Shown here: piece after piece, positions 1 to 8,122 of the stretch | Layout: each line of letters begins with the position of its first letter | How positions within the stretch are numbered: position 1 is the first letter of the stretch | Source: G026625185 sp963727835 | GTDB lineage: Bacteria; Desulfobacterota; WTBG01; JAGOGO01 | NCBI GenBank assembly: GCA_963727835.1 | Contig: CAVSIB010000018.1 | Coordinates: forward strand, 1-38,879 | Length of the DNA stretch: 38,879 bases | Reading direction: 5' to 3' | Program-made: the position numbers and the translations under genes | Notes under the pieces: generated by a model | Seen by the model: the letters and a program-made list of their open reading frames with translations, nothing else | Database searches by the model: none | Told to the model about the DNA's origin: nothing

Positions 1-657
1 GGCAGTAAAATCAGAGATGCGTGCTGCTTGCTGCATATTGTGGGTCACAATCACAATAGTATAATACTTTTTTAAGTCCAGGATGAGTTCTTCGATACTT
101 CGGGTCGAAATGGGATCTAAGCTTGCGCACGGTTCGTCAAATAAAATCACATGAGGCTCAACTGCCAAACAACGGGCAATACAAAGCCGTTGTTGCTGCC
201 CCCCGGAAAGCCCCAAAGCACTGTCATGGAGCCGGTCTTTTACCTCTTTCCATAACGCTGCCTGGTTAAGTGATGAGATAACTTTCTCCTCGATGAATTT
301 TTTATTTCTTATCCTATTGACTTCCAGTCCATAACTCACATTTTCAAAAATCGTCTTGGGGAAAGGGTTTGGTTTTTGGAAAACCATCCCTACCCGTCTC
401 CGGAGACTTACCACATCCACATTTTCCTCAAAGATATTTTTCCCTTCAAAATAGATTTTCCCTTCTACCCGGCTATGAGGGATAAGGTCGTTCATCCGAT
501 TTAACAATCGGATAAATGTCGATTTCCCACACCCCGAAGGACCTATAAGAGCGGTTACCTGGTTTTCATAGATTTCTAAATTAATATTTTTGAGTGCCTG
601 CTTAGTCCCGTAATAAAAATTAATCTCTTCAGCTTTGATTTCGATATTATTTTCCAT
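1..657 (-). CDS. pstB: Phosphate ABC transporter ATP-binding protein PstB (C-terminus off the window)
   Basis: This is the cytoplasmic ATPase that powers high-affinity phosphate import through PstC/PstA. The frame starts at the ATG at 657 and stays open to base 1, giving 219 residues; the last few dozen are missing. Seen directly are Walker A (GPSGCGKST), the Q-loop (FQKPNPFPKT), the signature LSGGQQQR, Walker B (VILFDEPCASLDP) and the switch His (VTHNMQQ). The start overlaps the end of pstA by 11 bp, so the two are translationally coupled. A phoU gene often follows pstB and may lie beyond the left edge. Assignment to PstB rather than another ABC ATPase rests on sequence and on the adjacent pstSCA. 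Confidence 0.96.
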   Translation of the reverse strand, partial: MENNIEIKAEEINFYYGTKQALKNINLEIYENQVTALIGPSGCGKSTFIRLLNRMNDLIPHSRVEGKIYFEGKNIFEENVDVVSLRRRVGMVFQKPNPFPKTIFENVSYGLEVNRIRNKKFIEEKVISSLNQAALWKEVKDRLHDSALGLSGGQQQRLCIARCLAVEPHVILFDEPCASLDPISTRSIEELILDLKKYYTIVIVTHNMQQAARISDFTA

Positions 658-1498
658 AAAAGCTCCTCTGCCGCTGACGAAGGAATATTGCTAATGCCGA
701 CATTAATAAAACCAACAGCATAAGAATTAAAGCGCATCCGTATGCAATCGCCGTTTGTTTGTCCGGATGGGTCCCTTCAGTCATAAGAGCATAAATATGA
801 TATGGCAAAGCCATCACTTCAGAGAAAATCGAGTCCGGATATCCCCGGGTATAAAAGGTTGCCGCGGTAAAAAGAATCGGAGCGGTCTCACCCGCTGCCC
901 TACCAATACTTAAAATGACTCCCGTCAGGATGCCCGGTAAAGCAGAAGGTAGGACTATTTTCTTTATCGTCTGCCAATGGGTTGCGCCGAGGGCAAGAGA
1001 AGCTTCCCGATAAGATTGCGGGACCGCGATGAGCGCTTCCTGGGAAGCAGAGATGATTTGCGGTAGAACCATAATCCCGAGGGTAAGGCTTCCGGAAAGT
1101 ATGGAAACACCAAACCCTAAAAACTTTACAAAAACTGCCAAGCCGAAGAGTCCGAACACCACTGAGGGAACTCCCGCTAAGTTATTGATGCTCATTCTGA
1201 TTACGTTGACCACATAACCCGCTGGGCTATATTCACAAAGGTAGATCGCACAGGCCAACCCGAGCGGAAGGGAAAATAAAATGGCTCCCATGGTAAGATA
1301 CAACGTTCCCACAATTGCTGGAGCAACGCCTCCTTCGGTCATCCCTCTTCGCGGCACCTCAGTCAAAAACTCCCAGGAGATTATGCTGATCCCCTTCACA
1401 CAAACAAAATAAATTATGGTCCCAAGGAAAAACAGGGCGGGAATGATGGCGATCCATAAAAGCAAAAACCCCAGATGCTGAGTGAGTTTATTTTTCAT
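647..1498 (-). CDS. pstA: Phosphate ABC transporter permease PstA
   Basis: Inner-membrane permease subunit, 283 residues, the normal family length. An N-terminal membrane segment is followed by a periplasmic loop and a BPD_transp_1 permease domain. The cytoplasmic coupling (EAA) loop is visible around EASLALGATHWQTIKKIVLP. The ATG at 1496-1498 overlaps the pstC stop as ATGA, the usual coupling of paired permease genes, and the 3' end overlaps pstB. With PstC it forms the phosphate channel that PstS feeds and PstB powers. No disruption is seen. Confidence 0.96.
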   Translation of the reverse strand: MKNKLTQHLGFLLLWIAIIPALFFLGTIIYFVCVKGISIISWEFLTEVPRRGMTEGGVAPAIVGTLYLTMGAILFSLPLGLACAIYLCEYSPAGYVVNVIRMSINNLAGVPSVVFGLFGLAVFVKFLGFGVSILSGSLTLGIMVLPQIISASQEALIAVPQSYREASLALGATHWQTIKKIVLPSALPGILTGVILSIGRAAGETAPILFTAATFYTRGYPDSIFSEVMALPYHIYALMTEGTHPDKQTAIAYGCALILMLLVLLMSALAIFLRQRQRSFYGK

Positions 1499-2373
1499 CC
1501 ACTTAATCCTAGTTTCAGTCGAAATCGTCGACTGATCATTTCAGCAATGATGTTAAAGAAAAAAGTAGTTAAAAAAAGGATAAGGCCAATGGCGAATAAA
1601 GCATGGTATTGAGCGCCTCCCATCACTGCTTCTCCCATCTCCGCTGCAATCGTTGAGGTCATGGGCCTAACCGGTTCAAAAAAAGAGTGGGGAATGACGG
1701 CTGCTCCGCCAGTAACCATAAGCACGGTCATGGTTTCTCCTACCGCCCGGCTCATTCCCAGTATAATCGCCGTCGAGATGCCTGATCCCGCCGCCGGGAT
1801 CACCACCTTAACTAAAGTTTGCCACCGGTTTGCCCCCAAGGCCAGGGATGCCTCCCGAAAGCTTTTGGGCACAAAGCTCAAAGCATCCTCAGCAATGCTG
1901 CAGACCGTGGGGAGAGCCATGATGCCCAGGAGCAAACTGCCGGTAAACGCACAAAGACCGGTGGGAATACCCAGGATTTTTTGTAAGAAGGGAGCGACAA
2001 TAACCATGCCAAAAAAACCGAAAACAATTGACGGAATGGCAGCCAGGATTTCAATCAACGGCTTTAAAATGGCTTTTATTTTTGGCCCTGCCAATTCATT
2101 GATGAAAAGAGCGCTTCCAACCCCCAAAGGCACACATACCAGCAACGCTCCCAAAGTTACCCAAAAGGAAGCTAACATTAAAGGCAATATCCCGAACTCG
2201 GGGGGATCATACGTGGGATACCAGAACTTTCCGAAAATAAAAGCCCCAACCCCGGTCTTGTGAAAAATCGGCAACCCCTCAGAAAAAAGGATGACGGTAA
2301 TCCCCACTAAAAACAATAAGGAGGAAAAAGCTAAGATACTGAAAATAAATTTATAAATTTTTTCTTTTACCAT
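1495..2373 (-). CDS. pstC: Phosphate ABC transporter permease PstC
   Basis: Inner-membrane permease partner of PstA, 292 residues. An N-terminal membrane helix (about residues 8-30) precedes a permease domain with the coupling loop FREASLALGANRWQTL near residue 170. The start is the ATG at 2371-2373; upstream AAAGAAG is only a weak ribosome site. The gene lies 132 bp after pstS, separated by a hairpin with a U-run, and overlaps pstA by 4 bp. Less expression of the permease than of the binding protein is expected from that layout (inference). Confidence 0.95.
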   Translation of the reverse strand: MVKEKIYKFIFSILAFSSLLFLVGITVILFSEGLPIFHKTGVGAFIFGKFWYPTYDPPEFGILPLMLASFWVTLGALLVCVPLGVGSALFINELAGPKIKAILKPLIEILAAIPSIVFGFFGMVIVAPFLQKILGIPTGLCAFTGSLLLGIMALPTVCSIAEDALSFVPKSFREASLALGANRWQTLVKVVIPAAGSGISTAIILGMSRAVGETMTVLMVTGGAAVIPHSFFEPVRPMTSTIAAEMGEAVMGGAQYHALFAIGLILFLTTFFFNIIAEMISRRFRLKLGLSG

Positions 2374-2450
2374 GGCTTCTTTATAGCATCTTTCCCATCA
2401 GAACAGAATAAAAAAACCAACTAACCGTTAAGCTCCTCTAATTTATTTAG

Positions 2451-2480
2451 AAAAAACGCGGCAGGAAACCCCGCCGCGTT
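2451..2480 (-). terminator. Intrinsic terminator/attenuator between pstS and pstC
   Basis: On the minus strand the arms AACGCGGC (2473-2480) and GCCGCGTT (2455-2462) pair perfectly around a 10-nt loop and run into a T-rich tract (the complement of the A-run at 2451-2456). It sits 26 bp after the pstS stop and before pstC in an otherwise continuous operon. It probably lets most transcripts stop after pstS, giving an excess of periplasmic binding protein. Confidence 0.75.
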
Positions 2481-2505
2481 TACTAAGGAGGAGAAGGAAA
2501 AAGGA

Positions 2506-3361
2506 CTATTTTTTAAGACCCACAAAACCTTCTTCTTCCACTAATTTTTGACCTTCTTCGCTTTTTACAAAATCAATATACTCTTTCACCGTACCTTGTG
2601 GTACCCCATTGGTATACATAAAGAGAGGCCTCGCTAAACTATATGTGTTATTAAGAACATTTTCCTTGGATGGCTTAACGCCATCGACTGTTAAGGCCTT
2701 TATCTGTGAGGAAAGATACCCTATCCCCACATAGCCAATTGCTCCTGGCGTTTTTGCCACGGTTGAAGCAACCGCCTGATTAGAAGCCTGCATTAACGCA
2801 TCCGGCCTTACTTTGCATTTTTCCAAGGCTTTTTCGTTAAAACATTCAAAGGTCCCGCTCGTCGAGTCCCGCGAGATGACTACTATTTTCTCCTTGCTGC
2901 CGCCTACCTGGGACCAATCAGAAATTTTCCCCGTAAAAATATCTTTGACTTGCTCTTTGGTGATGGCGGAAACCTTATTTGACGGATGGACAACCACCGC
3001 AATGCCATCCATGGCAATGACATTGGCTATCGGATCTTTCCCTTTGCCACGAGCAGCGTTCAGCTCTTCTTCTTTCATGGGCCGGGAGGCATCGCCAATA
3101 TCGCAGGTTCCATCAATGAGGGCGGTAATCCCTATCCCCGAACCACCACCTTGGACCGAAATTTTGACCTCCGGGTGCCGATTCATAAAAACTTCAGCAG
3201 TTCTCTGGGCGATGGGCAAGACCGTGGTGGAACCTTGCATGGTGATAGGTTTATCCGCAGCAAAAGTATTCGCGGTCAGACCAAAAATTACAACCAAACT
3301 TGCCAGCACGGCCAACCCTATCTTTTTAAAGTTTTCTTTGCGGATTCCAATTATTTTTCAT
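2506..3361 (-). CDS. pstS: Phosphate-binding protein PstS, with a frame break right after the start codon
   Basis: Periplasmic phosphate-binding protein that delivers phosphate to PstCAB. The mature part shows the family motifs: GSTTVLPIAQ at its N-terminus, GGGSGIGITALIDG, and SRDSTSGT in the ligand site. The expected start is the ATG at 3359-3361, which has a strong GGAGGT site 6 nt upstream. That frame reads only 11 codons to a TAA. The mature protein is in another frame that enters at a stop (3358-3360). Removing one A from the A5 run at 3354-3358 joins them into a 284-residue protein with a proper signal peptide (MKIIGIRKENFKK, then a hydrophobic core and AFA-A). Without this, translation could only begin at weak codons such as the TTG at 3315, which loses the positively charged n-region. 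Either a sequence error or a real frameshift. Confidence 0.9.
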
Positions 3362-3597
3362 GTGTTACCTCCTTTTTAAAATTTTGATTTGCAGAACCGT
3401 TTGGATGAAAATGCTGGCTTCGAGTGGTCACAGAATAGTCTCCGGACTCAGAATAATCATGCTCATAATCAAGAATCAGCATCGTCCCTTTATAAATATC
3501 AAAACTTAACCCACCTATATATTTCATCAATATTTCTCGCTTGCGCCAGTATCCGGTCCCAATGATCGTTACCGAACAAAAAGCCTCGATAATTTTT
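3351..3597 (-). pseudogene. AT-rich porin C-terminal remnant
   Basis: Between pstS and the GC-rich porin lies coding-looking sequence split over two frames. The first encodes GFLFGNDHWDRILAQARNI and the next KYIGGLSFDIYKG, then MLILDYEHDYSESGDYS. Adding one A near 3524 would join them. The alternation of aromatic and acidic residues resembles the last beta strands of phosphate-selective-type porins (inference from pattern, not a search). It has no start of its own, opens just after a TAA at 3598-3600, and ends inside the pstS ribosome-binding region. It is plausibly the lost C-terminus of the AT-rich porin whose N-terminus is at 5041-5340. Confidence 0.45.
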
Positions 3598-3641
3598 TTA
3601 ATGTTTTTTTACTACCTTTTTTATTTTTGACCGTTTTAGGT

Positions 3642-5081
3642 TCATTTAAAGGAATAGCGGAAACTCACCATGCCGACGTTCATGTACTCGCCCGGTATGT
3701 TGCCGTATAGGTAAAGATGACTGTAGGCATCGGACACACCGATGCGCATCGTCCCGTAGTTGCCTTTGTAAAAGGAATACCAGCCACCGAGTGTGATCTG
3801 GTCAACCCGGGAGGCCTGAACAAGCGAGCCCGAACCCCAGACACCGCCCGGATAACCGCCTTCCTCAACCAGGGCCCAGGTGGCGTAAAACGGGTTGCCG
3901 AAGCCTCCGAAGCCTTTTGTACTTGCTGTGCCGAGGATATCCCGTGACGAGGTCTTCTCCATGCCCGCATACGTGAAAACATCGAGGCGGTCATTAGGAT
4001 GGGCAACCAGGCCCAACAGGAGTTCTATCTCGTGGATAGGATCGAGTTTGCCGGAGACAGGGTTGACCACAACGTCGGGGAACTGGGCTGCTCCATAGCG
4101 GCCGATCCCCTCACCGGCGAGCACGCTTCCCTGTAACTCAACCAGCTTGGGTACAACCGGCAACAACACTGCGCCGCCCACACCCCAGCCGGTCGTGTTG
4201 TTGTTGCTGTGGTTGCTGGGGACCAATCCCCAGGCGGTTCTGCTGTGAAAAAACCGCGCCAGGCCGTAAACCTCATAATGGCCGAAGCAGGGGTCAAAGG
4301 CCACCTTGCCCACGATATCGGGATATTGATCCAAGGACAGGGTGCTGGGATTGTTGGAATTGTTGGTGGTGCCGGTGACGTCGACAAAATTGCTGGCGAC
4401 CGTGGCGTTGGGGTTGAGGAGTTGGTACGTGTATTGGCTGTTGGGGGTCTTGGCCGTCGGCGCCGGCAGGCCTCCTCCGGTGTAGAGTGTCTGAGGAGAT
4501 TCGACCGACAGCCCGACCGACACCATGCTGCCAAAGTTCTTGACCAGGCGAACCTGGGCGTTGCGCGTAAACGTGAAGCCGGGTACATACCCCGCGTCGA
4601 TGGTCATGGGTATGTTCTCCTTGAGCGCCACTATACCCGCCTTATTCATGGTGATGAGACTCCAGGCCTGCCCGAAAAGCAGGCTCCAGCCACTCGTCGT
4701 ATAACTTCCAAAGCCTTGACGAATGCGGGGAGCCCAGCTGTTGGTTTGCTGGTAATTGCTGCTTGTGCCCGCTCCTTGAAAGTCCATCTCGACATAGGCC
4801 GCAAGCTTCGCAAAATCCTCCTGCCCCTCGGCCAGAAGCGACAGGCGCGTCGCACGCGCGGTTTCCCTGAACTCGTCTTGATAGTAGTTGGGGGAATTCC
4901 TTAACGGAAAGCCTCCGGAAGTGAGGTTCCACTTCGTGCTGACATCCGAGCCGGTATAACGATTACGCTCAACAACGGTGTTATCGATGTATCCGCCTAA
5001 GGTCAGCTTCACGGCATTGGTGGTCACGAGCTGCGGCAAGTTAAAACCACCTGATGTTCGGCGCCTTCTGCTCTTGGGCAA
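3642..5081 (-). CDS. Outer-membrane porin, GC-rich barrel portion (DcaP-like)
   Basis: About 478 residues of beta-barrel porin. It opens with NAVKLTLGGYIDNTVV, the typical first strand, and continues with long Gly/Asn/Thr-rich loops, ending in the terminal strand MVSFRYSFK. A stretch like ARATRLSLLAEGQ followed by AAYVEMDFQG resembles the DcaP/porin-4 type (family recall). It has no signal peptide in this frame; that is supplied by the overlapping upstream segment in the neighbouring frame, offset by one base. GC content is clearly higher than in every neighbouring gene, starting abruptly at about 5070 and ending at about 3645, which suggests acquisition from a GC-rich donor. Its position before pstS suggests phosphate or anion uptake (inference). 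Confidence 0.75.
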   Translation of the reverse strand: MPKSRRRRTSGGFNLPQLVTTNAVKLTLGGYIDNTVVERNRYTGSDVSTKWNLTSGGFPLRNSPNYYQDEFRETARATRLSLLAEGQEDFAKLAAYVEMDFQGAGTSSNYQQTNSWAPRIRQGFGSYTTSGWSLLFGQAWSLITMNKAGIVALKENIPMTIDAGYVPGFTFTRNAQVRLVKNFGSMVSVGLSVESPQTLYTGGGLPAPTAKTPNSQYTYQLLNPNATVASNFVDVTGTTNNSNNPSTLSLDQYPDIVGKVAFDPCFGHYEVYGLARFFHSRTAWGLVPSNHSNNNTTGWGVGGAVLLPVVPKLVELQGSVLAGEGIGRYGAAQFPDVVVNPVSGKLDPIHEIELLLGLVAHPNDRLDVFTYAGMEKTSSRDILGTASTKGFGGFGNPFYATWALVEEGGYPGGVWGSGSLVQASRVDQITLGGWYSFYKGNYGTMRIGVSDAYSHLYLYGNIPGEYMNVGMVSFRYSFK

Positions 5082-5340
5082 CCTTTGCCTCTAACTCTTC
5101 GTGCTTTGCTTCAGTAATGATATTTTTCTCTTTGAGCAAGTCCAAAATTTCTGCATCCACATTTTTCTTGCCGGAGGCAAGTTTCTGGGATAATTCCTGA
5201 TATTTTTCTGGGGTAATCATTTGTTTTTCTTTTAATATCTCCAGAATTGCTTTGTCTACAGTTCCTGAATCAGCTTTGATTATCTTTACCGGTATAATAC
5301 TCAAAAACACAACCAACAAAACAATACCTATCTTCTTCAT
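5041..5340 (-). CDS. Porin N-terminal segment: signal peptide plus short coiled-coil repeats
   Basis: A 99-residue frame from the ATG at 5338-5340, with GGAGGAAT upstream. Residues 1-24 form a Sec signal peptide (MKKIGIVLLVVFLSIIPVK, then cleavage near KADS). Two repeats of the form ILxxLKEKxxIxxExxxEL follow, the helical pre-barrel segment seen ahead of many porins. The frame ends at TAA (5041-5043) just inside the GC-rich porin. Removing one base near 5060 (CCGAAC to CCGACA) would fuse it in frame, giving KAPTSGGFNLPQLV. It is therefore the 5' part of one porin gene or the stump of an older AT-rich porin. The base composition changes exactly at the junction. Confidence 0.7.
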   Translation of the reverse strand: MKKIGIVLLVVFLSIIPVKIIKADSGTVDKAILEILKEKQMITPEKYQELSQKLASGKKNVDAEILDLLKEKNIITEAKHEELEAKVAQEQKAPNIRWF

Positions 5341-5596
5341 TTATTATTCCTCCTTATAAGTCTCTGAATTCATCATAACGTTAATCTTCTGGTTTTTACC
5401 CTTTTCTCTCTTAACCTCCTTTCTTTCTTTCTTTACGGCCGAAGGCTTCTCTTTAATTTTTTCAAAACTTTCCGCTCCTCAAGTTAACCTTAAATAAAGG
5501 TTTCGTTAATTTTTGGTTAATTTTTTTGGAATCATCCAGGAAAAATTTTTGAAATCCTCGCGAACAGCACCCATTGTAATTTCAGGGAAAATCATC
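5341..5596. other. Porin leader and promoter region
   Basis: No convincing gene. It carries the porin ribosome site (5342-5352), a run of GAAA repeats on the minus strand (about 5420-5435), and the periodic TTAAC array listed separately. A 29-codon minus-strand ORF overlaps the array but has no clear ribosome site and is not called. Confidence 0.4.
5482..5520 (-). promoter_or_regulatory. Candidate Pho box: four hexamers at an 11-bp period
   Basis: Read on the minus strand, TTAACC (5515-5520), TTAACG (5504-5509), TTTATT (5493-5498) and TTAACT (5482-5487) are spaced exactly 11 bp apart. PhoB/PhoP-family regulators bind direct repeats with an 11-bp period (E. coli CTGTCAT repeats, Bacillus TTAACA-like repeats). 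The array lies about 140 bp upstream of the porin start, in the right orientation, in a cluster that also encodes a PhoB/PhoR pair. No clear -10 element was found, and no equally good array was seen upstream of pstS or phoB. Confidence 0.5.
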
Positions 5597-5731
5597 TTAA
5601 AAACGGTTGATCAGTTCAATGATAAACGCATGATTAGGATTAATTTCGGTTTGAGAAAATGCGCATACATACCCATACATAACTATCAAAACTAAGATCA
5701 TCAGCAGGATAGAAAAAATTATTTCAAACAT
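5597..5731 (-). CDS. Small single-span membrane protein, 44 residues
   Basis: The ATG at 5729-5731 lies inside the last codons of the MBL hydrolase gene (13-bp overlap) and is preceded by GGAGAGG at good spacing, so it should be translationally coupled. The product begins MFEIIFSILLMILVLIVMYG, one strongly hydrophobic helix, followed by a polar tail ending ELINRF. I do not recognise the family. Position between the hydrolase and the porin suggests a membrane-associated role in the phosphate cluster, which is inference. The SD, overlap and clean hydrophobic profile are the support for calling it real. Confidence 0.55.
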   Translation of the reverse strand: MFEIIFSILLMILVLIVMYGYVCAFSQTEINPNHAFIIELINRF

Positions 5732-6469
5732 TCTACCTCTCCTTTTTTAAAGGCCGCTTCCCAAAAATGGGTGACCTCTACTCCCTCTTCATCTTTCAAA
5801 AAGGCTTTGGCGTTCGCAATCGCCTTTTGCATGTCTTCTTCCGGGGTTTTAGAAACCACGCCATGGCCGGGATATAGCTCAGTTATCCTCCGGGTAGAAA
5901 GAAGAAGGACAGAACAGATATAGTCCCCGACACTCCCTGATTCACCAATGTAGGAGAGAGTTCCACCCGAAAAAATGGTATCACCGGTAAATAATATTTT
6001 TTGAGTTAACTCATAAATACAGATAGAACCAGAACTATGTCCGGGGGTATGCACCACTTCCAAAGTGTAGTTTCCCACGTCAAAACAAAACCTATTTTCC
6101 AGCCAAAGGTGCACTCTAAGAGAAGGCTCGTTGAGATCACCGGATTTATACATCGTCACATATCTATCTTCTAAGGTAATTTTAGTAGCGGCAAAACGGT
6201 GGGCGGCAATCAGGGAATGATCCTGAAAATAACGATTGGCTCCGATATGGTCAAAGTGTTCGTGGGTATTGATGACGATGTCAATATCTCTGATTTTGAG
6301 ACCGAGAGAAAGCAAAGACTTTTGCAACCCGTGAAAATTTCTATCGAGGCCGGAATCGATGAGAATATTTTTGTAATCGCCTTTAACCAAATAACTATGG
6401 CTCCCGGTACCTGCTCCTTGAAGCCAAAAAATATTTGGTTTCACCTCAACAATCACTATTATTTTCCAT
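5719..6469 (-). CDS. Metallo-beta-lactamase-fold hydrolase
   Basis: About 245 residues with all MBL-fold metal motifs: THEHFDHIGA (HxHxDH), HTPGHSSGS, FTGDTIFSGG and YPGHG. This is the glyoxalase II-like subgroup; the substrate cannot be read from sequence. The frame can start at the GTG at 6454-6456, but a well-spaced AGGAG points to the ATG at 6467-6469, which reads just seven codons before a stop. Deleting one A from the AAAA run at 6462-6465 puts that ATG in frame (MEIIVIVEVKPN), so a one-base insertion is suspected. It follows the STAS gene directly and overlaps the small membrane protein. Confidence 0.85.
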
Positions 6470-6813
6470 AATCACTCCTAAAATTCTTTTTTGCTTTTTC
6501 TGCATCTTCAAAAATATTAAAGATCTGCTCCAAACGATTTTCTCGCAGACAGTGCTCCATTTCTGGTTTTAAGGAGCATACCATGAGATATCCTCCTAAA
6601 AGATCTATCTTCTTCTTTAAGGCTGTTTAAAACTCCAAGGAGAGTCATGGGATCAAACTTCTCCAGCTCTTTAAGGTCAAAGATAACCTTAACACCTTTA
6701 TTGTGGAGATAAGGATTAAGCAATGCATTGCTTAAGACTGCCTCGTTTTTTCTGGTCTTACCGGAAACCTTTATGATCAAAAACTCATCTTCTTCACTGA
6801 TTTGGTATTTCAT
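6459..6813 (-). CDS. STAS-domain protein (anti-sigma-factor-antagonist type), frameshifted
   Basis: The N-terminal frame begins MKYQISEEDEFLIIKVSG and contains VKVIFDLKELEKFDP, the beta-alpha pattern of STAS domains. After LGVLNSLKE it goes out of frame, while the correct STAS ending lies in the next frame (IDLLGGYLMVCSLKPE, then RLEQIFNIFEDAEKA). Removing one A from the AAA at about 6628 gives a continuous 117-residue protein with KKKIDLLGG. The usual phosphorylatable Ser of SpoIIAA-like proteins is not evident in FDPMTLLGVL. It probably takes part in a partner-switching or membrane-regulation step; the partner is unknown. It lies directly before the MBL gene. Confidence 0.75.
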
Positions 6814-7013
6814 TTTTTTCGTTTCCTCTTGGTCTGCAACATTTACAAGGTTATGAAGAAGCGTTTTTATTGGAACCTCATGAAACTAATTTTTTGACTA
6901 ATGGTAATTTTTTTATCTATTTGTTTTTGTTCGGATACAAATTTCAGAACCTTTAGGTTTGTCCAAAGGCGGGATGGATTGACACTCCAAAATTTCTACC
7001 CACTGCTTCACCG

Positions 7014-7899
7014 CTATGGGAAGGAGGAAAATAGAGTTCGAATTTCGAAATATAGTGGTATGCGGTGAAGGGCAAAAAGGCCAAGGGTTTCCTTTTCGTG
7101 GGTATTCTGTAAAGCTTCTCGAATCATGGTTGACGATGCTTCAAAAGGCATCGCAGGCAGAAAATGCACCGGAAGGAATGTCTTAACCTGTCGCTCCCTT
7201 CTCCCCCCCTCTCAATAAAAACGGCAGAGACCGAGTGGAAATTATTATTACCTCGGTAACAAGCATTCATAAGGTTATCCTCCATTTTTTGAATGGTATC
7301 CGGTAGATTATTTTGTGGATTGATCCGGTGGTAATGATCTCCACCGGCAAGGTAAAAAGCCTCAATTCTCTGCTCGGGGTTTAGGCTCAAAAGGCTGAAA
7401 AAGGTTGCTTTCACCATCAACATTGTTTCCTACCGCGATAGAGGAATAATCCAAAAAGAGGATCAAAAATTTTGAGTACTTCTTGTCCCATGGCATGTCG
7501 GATTGCCACCGGAACAAGATCGGGTTTACTTGGGTCAAAACCAGCGATTACGAAGATGACTTTATCAAGTTTAAATTCTGTTATTGCCGATAATCCGATG
7601 AGAAGATGTGCCCAATGAAAAGGATTTGCAGCAACCGGATAAAATCCAATCCGATAGACCTTCTTAACCGCCTTTTTGGGTGTATCGTAAATGGAGGTGC
7701 GAATTTGCATCTCAGGATTAATCTCTTTGTTTTTCCAAAGGTTATAAATATGCAAGAGACTGGTTTCGGCAAAATCCAGAATCACCCTAAACGGCTGGTC
7801 GTAGATGGATCCGTTTAAGGCACTGGCCATTTTTACCAGTTCTCCTTTCACCCTTCTTCTTATCAATTTGGTTAAACAATGAGGGGGAAAATATTTCAT
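7014..7899 (-). pseudogene. Nucleotidyltransferase-fold protein (NadD-like), two frame breaks
   Basis: Three consecutive minus-strand frames together encode about 295 residues. The first (from the ATG at 7897-7899, GAGGAT upstream) carries the HxxH-type site GFYPVAANPFHWAHLLIG and RHAMGQEVLKIFDP. The second carries MLMVKATFFSLLSLNPEQR and FYLAGGDHYHR. The third carries FLPAMPFEASSTMIREAL, matching the SSTxIR signature of nicotinate-nucleotide adenylyltransferase-type enzymes. One missing A near 7430 (YRGRK-T-MLM) and one missing G in the G7 run at 7203-7209 restore the frame. The long N-terminal part is unlike canonical NadD, so this is likely a specialised relative of unknown substrate. Either pseudogene or sequence error. 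Confidence 0.65.
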
Positions 7900-8122
7900 G
7901 ATTATCCTCTGATAGTTATTGATTTTTTTATGGTTACGCCAAAAATTAATCGTCCTGTTTATGGTCTAACCGAACCACAAACAACTCTCAGAGAAATAAT
8001 GTAGGGGTAATCTATTAAGAGAGAAAAAAGAAAAAATGAATTTTTGATAAAGAAATTAGGAAGGATTTATAGGCAAACTCCGTTAGACCTCTTTTCTCTA
8101 GCGAGACAAGCAGAAGGGATTT

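Noticed and set aside
1661..2263. 200-codon plus-strand ORF opposite pstC
   Set aside because: Shadow of pstC; basic, no recognisable domain, no ribosome site.
4025..4904. Several long ORFs on both strands inside the GC-rich porin
   Set aside because: They are Arg/Pro/Ala-rich shadow frames caused by high GC; only the 3642-5081 frame has porin strands.
5513..5695. 60-codon plus-strand ORF upstream of the porin
   Set aside because: It overlaps the Pho-box-like array and the minus-strand small membrane protein, and has no ribosome site.
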